Under the pieces are notes generated by a model. The model had not been told where the DNA came from. It did no database searches and saw only the letters and a list, made by a program, of their open reading frames with translations. A stretch of DNA of 64,000 nucleotides from Oceanobacter antarcticus (lineage in GTDB: Bacteria > Pseudomonadota > Gammaproteobacteria > Pseudomonadales > Oceanobacteraceae), in NCBI RefSeq assembly GCF_044962685.1, contig NZ_JBBKTX010000002.1:124001-188000 (forward strand). The letters are read 5' to 3'. This document shows positions 40,887 to 48,574 of this stretch, piece by piece (the first letter of the stretch is position 1; each line of letters begins with the position of its first letter). Made by a program: the position numbers and the translations under genes.

Positions 40887-43538
40887 ATGACACAAGATGT
40901 CGATATCTACGAAACACAAGAATGGCTCGATTCACTCCACGCTACCATTCGCCACTCAGGCCCCGAGCGTGCTGCCTTCTTGCTGAAAGCACTGTTTGAT
41001 CACGCTCTGTCGAAAGGCGTCGACCTGCCCGCCGCCATTACTACACCATATCGCAATACCATCGCTGTCGATAAGGAACGGCGTATGCCGGGCGACCTGT
41101 TTATGGAGCGCCGCATTCGCTCGCTGATTCGCTGGAATGCCTTGGCCATGGTGATGCGCGCTAACGACAATGATGAAGGCCTTGGTGGTCACATTGCATC
41201 GTTCTCTTCTGCGGCTACCCTGTATGACATCGGTTTTAACTACTTCTTCCGTGGCAACGATGATGGCCATCTTGGCGATCTGATTTACTTCCAGGGTCAC
41301 TCTTCACCCGGTATCTACGCCCGTTCCTATCTGGAAGGCCGTTTTGACGAATCCGAACTGGACAACTTCCGGCGTGAAGTTGATGGCGGTGGTCTGTCTT
41401 CTTACCCACATCCGTGGTTGATGCCGGACTACTGGCAGTTCCCGACCGTTTCTATGGGCCTTGGCCCGATCCAGGCGATTTATCAGGCGCACGTGATGCG
41501 TTACCTGTCCGCCCGTGATCTGGTCGCTCGTGGTGATCGTAAAGTGTGGGCATTCCTCGGTGACGGCGAGTGTGATGAGCCGGAAACACTGGGCGCTATC
41601 TCGTTGGCAGGCCGTGAGCAGCTGGAAAACCTGGTCTTCGTGATTAACTGTAACCTTCAGCGTCTGGATGGTCCTGTGCGTGGTAACGGCAAGATCATGC
41701 AAGAGCTGGAAGGTGTCTTCCGTGGTGCTGGCTGGAACACCATCAAGGTGGTCTGGGGTCGTCATTGGGATGTACTGCTGGAAAAAGACAAGTCCGGTCT
41801 GCTGCAGAAGCGTATGGACGAGGTGTGTGACGGCGAGTTGCAGAACTACAAGGCCAACGGTGGCGCTTACACCCGTGAGCACTTCTTTGGCAAATATCCA
41901 GAACTGCTGGAACTGGTCAAGGATATGTCGGACGACGACATCTTTAATCTGAACCGTGGTGGCCATGACCCATTCAAGGTCTACGCTGCTTACTCGGAAG
42001 CCATGGAGAACAAGGGATCACCAACCGTGATTCTGGCTCAGACGGTGAAAGGTTATGGTCTGGGTGAAGCAGGTGAGGCGGTAAACCCGACGCACTCGGT
42101 GAAGAAACTGGATAAAGCCGCACTGCGTAAATTCCGTGACCGTTTTGGTATCCCGCTGAGCGACGACGAACTGGAAACGGTTCCTTATTACCGTCCAGCG
42201 CCTGACAGCCCTGAAATGCGTTACATGAAGGAACGTCGTGACAAGCTGAACGGCGTTGTGCCTTCCCGTCGTGCCGATTTTGAAGCGTTGAAAACTCCGG
42301 CTCTGGAAGCCTTCAAAGGCCAGCTGACCGGTTCCGGTGATCGCGAGCAGTCGTCGACCATGGCATTTGTCCGGGTACTGTCGCAGCTGGTGAAAGACAA
42401 AGAAGTCGGCAAGCGTATTGTGCCTATCGTGCCTGACGAAGCCCGTACGTTCGGTATGGAAGGTATGTTCCGCCAACTGGGTATTTACTCCTCAGCCGGT
42501 CAGAAATATACCCCGCATGACTCTAATCAGATCATGTACTACAAGGAAGACAAGAAAGGCCAGATCATGGAGGAAGGCATCAACGAAGCCGGTGCCATGT
42601 CTGCCTGGGTAGCGTTGGCAACAGCTTACAGTAACAGTGCCTGCCCGATGGTACCGTTCTATGTTTTCTACTCAATGTTTGGTTTCCAGCGTATTGGTGA
42701 CCTTGCCTGGCTGGCCGGTGATATCCAGGCCCGTGGCTTCCTGATTGGTGCCACTGCCGGTCGTACCACATTAAACGGCGAAGGTCTGCAGCACCAGGAT
42801 GGCCATAGCCACCTGATGGCGCATACCATTCCAAACTGCCGGTCGTATGACCCTACCTATGGCTTCGAACTGGCGGTGATCATCCAGGATGGTCTCAAGC
42901 GTATGTACGAAGACAAGGAAAACTGCTTCTACTACATCACCACCATGAATGAGAACTACGTTCATCCGGAAATGCCAGTAGCTGCTGAAGAGGGCATTAT
43001 CAAAGGTATGTACTTGCTGAAAGAAGGCAAGAAATCCAGCGGGCCTCGTGTTCAGTTGATGGGTGCCGGTACGATTCTGCGTGAAGTGGAAGCCGCTGCG
43101 GTTATGTTGCGTGAAGACTATGGTGTTGAATCCGATGTCTGGAGTCTGACCAGTGTTAACGAACTGGCGCGTGATGGACAGGCCTGTGAGCGCTGGAACC
43201 TGATCAACTCTGAAGCAGTACAGAAAGTGCCGTACATCACCCAGTGTCTGAGTGAGCAGGACGGCCCGGTTATTCTGTCTACCGACTACATCAAGACCTA
43301 TGGTGAACAACTGCGCGCCTATGTGCCGGGTGATTTCAAAGTGCTGGGCACCGATGGTTTCGGACGTTCGGATACCCGCAAAAAACTGCGTCACTTCTTT
43401 GAAGTCGACCGCAGCTTTGTGGTTCTGGCGGCACTGACCAGCCTGGCCAAGCAGGGCAAGTTCGACACAGCAGAGTTGCCAAAAGTGCGGCAGAAGCTGG
43501 GCATCGATGCCAACAAAGCTGATCCGACCACAGTTTGA
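40887..43538 (+). CDS. aceE: Pyruvate dehydrogenase E1 component AceE
   Basis: Thiamine diphosphate enzyme that decarboxylates pyruvate and transfers the acetyl group to the lipoyl arm of AceF. The 883-residue size fits the homodimeric gammaproteobacterial E1. Features: the thiamine diphosphate motif GDGECDEPETLG...NLVFVINCN near residues 230-260, the N-terminal HIASFSSAATLYDIGFNYFFRG, the substrate-binding TVKGYGLGEAGE, and the C-terminal QDGPVILSTDYIKTYGEQLRAYVP. The start MTQDVDIYETQEWLDSL is standard. It is first in the aceEF operon, with aceF 12 bases downstream behind a GGAG site. Confidence 0.97.
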   Translation: MTQDVDIYETQEWLDSLHATIRHSGPERAAFLLKALFDHALSKGVDLPAAITTPYRNTIAVDKERRMPGDLFMERRIRSLIRWNALAMVMRANDNDEGLGGHIASFSSAATLYDIGFNYFFRGNDDGHLGDLIYFQGHSSPGIYARSYLEGRFDESELDNFRREVDGGGLSSYPHPWLMPDYWQFPTVSMGLGPIQAIYQAHVMRYLSARDLVARGDRKVWAFLGDGECDEPETLGAISLAGREQLENLVFVINCNLQRLDGPVRGNGKIMQELEGVFRGAGWNTIKVVWGRHWDVLLEKDKSGLLQKRMDEVCDGELQNYKANGGAYTREHFFGKYPELLELVKDMSDDDIFNLNRGGHDPFKVYAAYSEAMENKGSPTVILAQTVKGYGLGEAGEAVNPTHSVKKLDKAALRKFRDRFGIPLSDDELETVPYYRPAPDSPEMRYMKERRDKLNGVVPSRRADFEALKTPALEAFKGQLTGSGDREQSSTMAFVRVLSQLVKDKEVGKRIVPIVPDEARTFGMEGMFRQLGIYSSAGQKYTPHDSNQIMYYKEDKKGQIMEEGINEAGAMSAWVALATAYSNSACPMVPFYVFYSMFGFQRIGDLAWLAGDIQARGFLIGATAGRTTLNGEGLQHQDGHSHLMAHTIPNCRSYDPTYGFELAVIIQDGLKRMYEDKENCFYYITTMNENYVHPEMPVAAEEGIIKGMYLLKEGKKSSGPRVQLMGAGTILREVEAAAVMLREDYGVESDVWSLTSVNELARDGQACERWNLINSEAVQKVPYITQCLSEQDGPVILSTDYIKTYGEQLRAYVPGDFKVLGTDGFGRSDTRKKLRHFFEVDRSFVVLAALTSLAKQGKFDTAELPKVRQKLGIDANKADPTTV

Positions 43539-43550
43539 CAGGAGACTGAT

Positions 43551-45515
43551 ATGAGCAAAATGACTGTAGAAGTGCCCGATATTGGTGGTGCGGAAAACGT
43601 TGATGTAATTGAAGTCTCGGTTGCTGTTGGCGACATGGTGGAAGTCGATCAGGATCTGATTGTGCTGGAAACCGACAAGGCCTCGATGGAAGTACCTTCT
43701 CCGGCGGCTGGCAAGGTGATTGAACTGCTGATCAGCGTCGGTGACAAGATCAACGAAGGCGCGCCGATTCTGGTATTGGAAACCGCTGCGGGTGAAACCG
43801 CAGTGGTTGCGACACCGGTTGAAGCGCCTGCGCCTGCACCAACTGCTGCGCCTGCTCCTGTAGTAGCTCCTGCAGCTACTGCCAGTGGTGGCAGCAAACA
43901 GATAGAACTGATCATTCCAGACCTGGGTGGTGCCGACGAAGTTACCCTGATCGAACTGTGTGTCGAGCCTGGTACTACAGTTGCCGCAGAGGACTCACTG
44001 CTGGTACTTGAAACTGACAAGGCATCGATGGATGTTCCTGCCCCTGAAGCCGGTAAAATTATCGAGTTCAAGGTTGCGGTTGACAGTAAAGTCAAAGAAG
44101 GAGATGTCTACGCCATCATGGAAGTTGCTGGTGCAGCTGACGTTGCGGCATCGGTTGTAGAGCCAGCAGCAGCCCCTGTTGCTGCAGCTCCAGCGGCTGT
44201 TGCTACGCCCGCCGCAGCGCCTGCTGCCGAAATGGAACTGGCCTTGCCGGATCTGGGCGGTGCTGATGGTGTGACCGTGATTGAATTGTGTGTGGCTCCG
44301 GGCACCGCAGTAAAAGCAGAAGATTCACTGATTGTACTGGAAACCGACAAGGCGTCCATGGATGTCCCGGCACCGGAAGACGGTATTCTGGTGGGCTTCA
44401 AGGTGAAAGAAGGCGATACCGTCAGCGAAGGTGATCTGTACGCCATCTTCAAACCTGCAAGCGCAGCAGTAGCAGCGCCTGCGGCTGTTGCGGCTCCGGT
44501 AGCGCCTGTTGCGGCGGCTCCTGTTGCGGCTCCAGCCCCAGCCCAGGCACCTGTTGCAAAGGCCGGTACTTTGGCCGAAACAGAAGCCAAGCCTACCGAC
44601 GTATACGCGGGTCCTTCTTCCCGTCGCCTGGCGCGCCAGCTGGGTGTGAATCTGGGCAAGGTGAAAGGCAGCGGTATTCGCGGTCGTATTACCAAGGATG
44701 ATATTCGCAACTACGTCAAGGAAGCACTGAAGCGGGCCGAGCAAGTACCCGTTGCCAAGGCTGCCGTGACCGGCGGGACTGGTATTCCACCGATCCCGGC
44801 AGTCGATTTCAGCCAGTTTGGCGAAATCGAAATGGTCAAGATGAGCAAAATCAAGAAGGTGACGGCGGTTAATATGTCGCGTTCCTGGTTGAACGTGCCT
44901 CATGTGACCCAGTTTGACGAAGCTGATATCACCGATCTGGAAGAATTCCGCAAGTCAATGAAAGCGGAATCAGAAAAGGCGGGTGTCAAACTGACGCCGA
45001 TGCCATTCCTGATCAAGGCGGCAGCGATGGCGCTGCGTGCAGAGCCAAGCTTTAACGTATCGCTGCACCACGACGGTGAGCATATGGTGCACAAGAACTA
45101 CGTGCACATCGGTATTGCCTGCGATACACCAAACGGCCTGATGGTACCGGTACTGCGTGATGCTGATAAAAAGGGTATCTACCAGATTGCCAAGGAAACC
45201 AACGACCTGATCAAGGCCGCTCGAGATGGCAAGCTGAAACCTCGCGATATGCAGGGTGGCTGCTTCACCATCTCCAGTCTGGGTGCCATTGGTGGTACCG
45301 GCTTTACACCGATCGTGAATGCGCCAGAAGTGGCCATTCTGGGTGTTTCCAAGGCACAGATGAAACCGGTCTGGAATGGCAAGGAATTTGTTCCGCGCAA
45401 TTTGCTGCCGCTGGCTGTGTCGTACGATCACCGTGCGATCAACGGTGCTGACTGTGGCCGCTTCTTTACCACGCTGGTGGCGATGATTGCGGATATCCGT
45501 CGAGTACTGTTGTAA
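43551..45515 (+). CDS. aceF: Pyruvate dehydrogenase E2 component AceF, three lipoyl domains
   Basis: The dihydrolipoyl acetyltransferase core of the pyruvate dehydrogenase complex. Three lipoyl domains carry ETDKAS lysines at K43, K157 and K267. They are separated by Ala/Pro-rich linkers (VEAPAPAPTAAPAP). A peripheral-subunit binding domain follows (PSSRRLARQLGVNLGKVKGSG), then the catalytic acetyltransferase domain, with H627 in YDHRAINGAD as the catalytic histidine. The 654 residues fit the long, three-lipoyl form known from E. coli and Azotobacter. It is closed by two terminators. No lpd gene follows in this window. Confidence 0.97.
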   Translation: MSKMTVEVPDIGGAENVDVIEVSVAVGDMVEVDQDLIVLETDKASMEVPSPAAGKVIELLISVGDKINEGAPILVLETAAGETAVVATPVEAPAPAPTAAPAPVVAPAATASGGSKQIELIIPDLGGADEVTLIELCVEPGTTVAAEDSLLVLETDKASMDVPAPEAGKIIEFKVAVDSKVKEGDVYAIMEVAGAADVAASVVEPAAAPVAAAPAAVATPAAAPAAEMELALPDLGGADGVTVIELCVAPGTAVKAEDSLIVLETDKASMDVPAPEDGILVGFKVKEGDTVSEGDLYAIFKPASAAVAAPAAVAAPVAPVAAAPVAAPAPAQAPVAKAGTLAETEAKPTDVYAGPSSRRLARQLGVNLGKVKGSGIRGRITKDDIRNYVKEALKRAEQVPVAKAAVTGGTGIPPIPAVDFSQFGEIEMVKMSKIKKVTAVNMSRSWLNVPHVTQFDEADITDLEEFRKSMKAESEKAGVKLTPMPFLIKAAAMALRAEPSFNVSLHHDGEHMVHKNYVHIGIACDTPNGLMVPVLRDADKKGIYQIAKETNDLIKAARDGKLKPRDMQGGCFTISSLGAIGGTGFTPIVNAPEVAILGVSKAQMKPVWNGKEFVPRNLLPLAVSYDHRAINGADCGRFFTTLVAMIADIRRVLL

Positions 45516-45538
45516 GTCCTTCACCTCGTGTGTGAAGT

Positions 45539-45572
45539 AAAAGAGCCAACAATTTGGGGGTTGGCTCTTTTG
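45539..45572 (+). terminator. First terminator after aceF
   Basis: AAAAGAGCCAA at 45539-45549 pairs with TTGGCTCTTTT at 45561-45571, with an 11-base loop. The A-run and T-run are symmetrical. It begins 23 bases after the aceF stop. Confidence 0.85.
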
Positions 45573-45611
45573 TGTTCCCGCAGTCAGACGATTGCAGGGA
45601 ACTGCTTGTTT

Positions 45612-45634
45612 ACCGGCCTTTTGGCCGGTTTTTT
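45612..45634 (+). terminator. Second terminator after aceF
   Basis: ACCGGCC at 45612-45618 pairs with GGCCGGT at 45623-45629 around a TTTT loop, followed by six T's. Together with the first hairpin it makes a tandem terminator for the highly expressed aceEF transcript. Confidence 0.88.
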
Positions 45635-45767
45635 GTGTCTCCGATTCACTGCTTTGAACATCTGTTCGTCGCACTTTCCAACGCTTTTCTGCGTTATCTG
45701 ACACCCTCTTACGTGCGTTAGCGGCACAATGACGGTTCAAAAAAGATTGTTATTCCAGGATGAATCG

Positions 45768-46319
45768 ATGAATAAATTGGCGGGTGTTGTACTGCTGTTG
45801 TGTACGATTAGCGGTTTGGCAATGGCGGATGATAGGGACGGAGAGCGTGGCCAGCATGGTCAGCGACCACCGGCATTCGCTGATCTGGATAGTAACTCGG
45901 ATGGTGTGATCTCTAGGGGGCGTTCTCAATTGGTCAATCGGACCTGCTGAGAGCCCGTTGGCTTCAGAACAAGGCATGAGGAGTGTGGTTTGGCGTGCTA
46001 AATAAGCGACGAATAACACCGTTCTGGAGTCAACTGGCCTCAGCCCGAAGGGTTATGGTTAAAAATCCATCATGCGGTGTTGTTGAACTTGAAAAGGGCC
46101 CACCATTCTCTGCGTTCAACGCCTTGCCTGATGGAATTTTTCTCCATAACAGGACGCGTTAACTAATTGAGAACGCCCCCTAGTGATGAAGCTGCCAGTA
46201 TTCCACCGCTGGCTGAGCACTTCAGTGAGATGGATACCGATGGTGACGGTGTGCTGACAGAAGAGGAAATGTCGGCTCATATGCCGCGCCCACCTAAAGC
46301 TGACAGCAACGACCGTTAA
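45768..46319 (+). pseudogene. EF-hand protein gene interrupted by a 263-bp element
   Basis: The left part (45768-45916) begins with a signal-peptide-like MNKLAGVVLLLCTISGLAMA and carries the first EF-hand loop, DLDSNSDGVIS, in a Gly/Gln/Arg context typical of secreted EF-hand proteins of gammaproteobacteria. The right part (46184-46319) carries a second loop, DTDGDGVLTEEEM, then SAHMPRP. Removing the 263-bp element and one copy of the CTAG duplication joins the parts in frame into a 94-residue protein (95 codons including TAA). In the present sequence translation ends shortly after the left junction at a TGA (45948-45950), so only a truncated product with one EF-hand is made. It would have been a small calcium-binding periplasmic protein. 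Confidence 0.88.
45917..46179. mobile_element. Non-autonomous insertion element with 15-bp inverted repeats
   Basis: The element runs from GGGGCGTTCTCAATT at 45917-45931 to its perfect inverted copy AATTGAGAACGCCCC at 46165-46179, and is flanked by the direct duplication CTAG at 45913-45916 and 46180-46183. The interior, 263 bases in total, has no transposase frame, so it is a MITE or the remnant of an internally deleted insertion sequence. A four-base CTAG target is in keeping with the IS5 group (YTAR target), but the family is an inference. The sharp ends and intact duplication suggest a recent insertion. Confidence 0.9.
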
Positions 46320-46325
46320 CCTTGC

Positions 46326-46364
46326 GATGGTCTGGAGTGATGGTCTGGGGTGATGGTCTGGGGT
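46326..46364 (+). repeat. Three tandem 13-bp repeats
   Basis: GATGGTCTGGAGT at 46326-46338 is followed by two identical units GATGGTCTGGGGT at 46339-46351 and 46352-46364, then a partial unit GATGG. It lies directly after the EF-hand gene, upstream of the small gene at 46432. No known function; a slipped-strand expansion is the simple explanation. Confidence 0.85.
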
Positions 46365-46431
46365 GATGGAGAGGAGCAGATCACGTTCCCCGTGTTAGCA
46401 TCGGGTTTCATTGATGAAAACCGAGGTCAGG

Positions 46432-46740
46432 ATGCAAATACCTTTTAATATTCCCGTAGATGCGGATGCGGAATGGGCAATACTGGAAAATATTATCCGT
46501 ACGATATTATCCGAGCGTGACGCTCAAACAGCACTTCAGGACGAAGTGGTCGCACGGATGCAGCAGGTCTGGGTTGATCATCAATTCAGTCATACCGTGA
46601 CGATACCGGATGATGAGCAAGGGCAAGGGATGCAGGCCGTGCTGGAATTACATTCCGCAATGAAGGCCCATGTAACCAAACTGATCTTTGGACGCTTGTT
46701 ACTGGAAGTCGAACTGGCGCAAGCCAAGGGCTTGAATTGA
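46432..46740 (+). CDS. Hypothetical cytoplasmic protein
   Basis: A 102-residue acidic protein with no signal peptide or membrane helix. It reads MQIPFNIPVDADAEWAILENIIRTILSERDAQTALQDEVVARMQQVW, mostly helical, and then a VTIPDDEQGQGMQAVLELHSAMKAHVTKLIFGRLLLEVELAQ helix pair. I do not recognise the family. The ATG at 46432 is chosen because GAGGTCAGG precedes it; TTG and ATG codons at 46411 and 46414 are in frame. It is followed by 157 bases and then the GNAT-nitrilase gene on the same strand. Confidence 0.7.
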   Translation: MQIPFNIPVDADAEWAILENIIRTILSERDAQTALQDEVVARMQQVWVDHQFSHTVTIPDDEQGQGMQAVLELHSAMKAHVTKLIFGRLLLEVELAQAKGLN

Positions 46741-46897
46741 GACCAGTGCTACGACTGCACTTTCTGGCAAGGATGCTTTCACCAGCTCTTACACCAGCAG
46801 ACTGACGTTGGTCAGGTGACTTTATCAGGGTGACTTTGCGGGAACTTTCACGGCTTAATGGCGTTTACAGGTTCTTATTCTTCAGGAAGTTGCTTTT

Positions 46898-48451
46898 ATG
46901 ACCCAGCCTAATGATCCAACCCATGATGTTCGCTTGCTGATGCGCAGTCTGCGCCAAAAAGATTACGCCGACATCAAGTCGATTATGGATAAGGTGTATC
47001 CCGGTCTGGGCGGTGGCTGGCCGTTAAAAAACTATCAGTCAATGCTCAACCGTTTCCCGGAAGGGCAAATTTGTATTGAAGACGGTGGCCGTGTTGTGGC
47101 GGCTGCATTTGCCGTCATTGTGGACTACGCCAATTTTGGTGACGACCACACCTACGAAGAAATCACCGGTAATGAAACGTTGGCATCACATGATCCAGAT
47201 GGTGATGTGTTATACGGTGTTGACGTCTTTGTTGACCCGGATTACCGCAACCTGCGTCTCGGACGTCGGCTGTACGAAGCGCGCAAGGAGCTGTGTCAGA
47301 ACCTCAATTTACGCGCCATATTTGCCGGCGGCCGGATTCCTGGTTACCAGGATCATTCACGCGAGATGACGCCCCAACAATATATCCAGGCGGTGAAACG
47401 TAAGGAGCTTTACGATCCGATTCTGACATTCCAGTTGGCCAACGATTTTGATGTTAAACGAGTGATCAAGGGCTATTTACCCGACGACAAGGAATCTCAT
47501 GGCTATGCGACCCTGCTGGAATGGTCGAATATCTATTATGAAGCGCGCGAAGCCAAACTGTTTGGTGCCCAGAAAACCTCGGCCCGGATTGGCTGTGTGC
47601 AGTGGCAAATGCGAGAAATGCACAGCGTTCAGGAAGTCCTGCAACAGGTTGAGTATTTTATTGATGCCCTGGCTGACTATCGTTGTGATGTGGCGTTGTT
47701 TCCGGAATTTTTTAATGCCCCGCTGATGGGGATGGCACCGGATAAAAATTACGTTGAGTCAATCCGCTACCTGGCCAGTTTCAGTGAACAAATCAAGGAC
47801 GAAATATCCCGCCTGGCGGTGTCGTACAATATCAACGTTGTTGCCGGTTCCATGCCGGTGATCGAAAATGATGAGTTGTATAACGTAGCCTATCTGATGC
47901 GCCGCGATGGCTCGGTGGAAGAACAGAAAAAAATCCATATTACCCCGCACGAAAAACGCGACTGGATCATGCAGGGCGGCAATCAACTGCAATTGTTCCA
48001 GACTGACTTTGGCAAGGTCGGTATTCTGATCTGTTATGACGTCGAATTCCCCGAGCTGGCACGTATCCTCAGTGAACAGGAAATGCAGATTTTGCTGGTG
48101 CCATTCTGGACCGATACCAAAAATGGCTATTTGCGTGTCCGCCGTTGTGCCCAGGCGCGGGCCATTGAAAATGAATGTTATGTGGCGATCGCTGGCAGTA
48201 TTGGTAACTTGCCACAAGTGGATAGCCTGGATATACAGTATGCCCAGACGGCGGTGTTTTCACCCTCCGACTTCTCTTTTCCACACGATGCCATCATGGC
48301 GGAAACCACCCCCAATACTGAAATGACACTGATTGTGGATGTTGATCTGGCCAAACTTCAGGAAGTCAAAAATGAAGGGTCGGTGACCAATTTTCTCGAT
48401 CGTCGCCGCGATTTATACCGGGTTGAGTGGATCGGTTCCGAGACTCGTTGA
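46898..48451 (+). CDS. GNAT acetyltransferase-nitrilase fusion protein
   Basis: A 517-residue bifunctional protein. The first 220 residues form a GNAT domain (LLMRSLRQKDYADIKSIM, AAFAVIVDYANFGDDHTY, YGVDVFVDPDYRNLRLGRRLYEARKEL, with the acetyl-CoA loop RNLRLGRRL). The rest is a carbon-nitrogen hydrolase whose triad is E270 (ALFPEFFNAP), K345 (KKIHITPHEK) and C379 (GILICYDVEFPE). Such GNAT-nitrilase proteins are conserved across proteobacteria and are annotated as bifunctional; their substrate is unknown, though amidase action on a small amide is likely. The start ATG follows AGGAAG. It stands alone on the strand. Confidence 0.92.
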   Translation: MTQPNDPTHDVRLLMRSLRQKDYADIKSIMDKVYPGLGGGWPLKNYQSMLNRFPEGQICIEDGGRVVAAAFAVIVDYANFGDDHTYEEITGNETLASHDPDGDVLYGVDVFVDPDYRNLRLGRRLYEARKELCQNLNLRAIFAGGRIPGYQDHSREMTPQQYIQAVKRKELYDPILTFQLANDFDVKRVIKGYLPDDKESHGYATLLEWSNIYYEAREAKLFGAQKTSARIGCVQWQMREMHSVQEVLQQVEYFIDALADYRCDVALFPEFFNAPLMGMAPDKNYVESIRYLASFSEQIKDEISRLAVSYNINVVAGSMPVIENDELYNVAYLMRRDGSVEEQKKIHITPHEKRDWIMQGGNQLQLFQTDFGKVGILICYDVEFPELARILSEQEMQILLVPFWTDTKNGYLRVRRCAQARAIENECYVAIAGSIGNLPQVDSLDIQYAQTAVFSPSDFSFPHDAIMAETTPNTEMTLIVDVDLAKLQEVKNEGSVTNFLDRRRDLYRVEWIGSETR

Positions 48452-48574
48452 GTCTGCCTGAGCAGGAATGACAGTTGGGCATAGTAATTGTCGGCGGCTT
48501 CTCTCCCGGATTGTATTCAGTGGGCTAGTCTTGGAGCGTGGGATAAAAACTACCTTGCGATCACCCGGAGTGCC

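Noticed and set aside
40619..40999. 126-codon frame running into aceE
   Set aside because: It is in another phase from aceE, Arg/Pro-rich, and without family pattern; aceE has a standard start at 40887.
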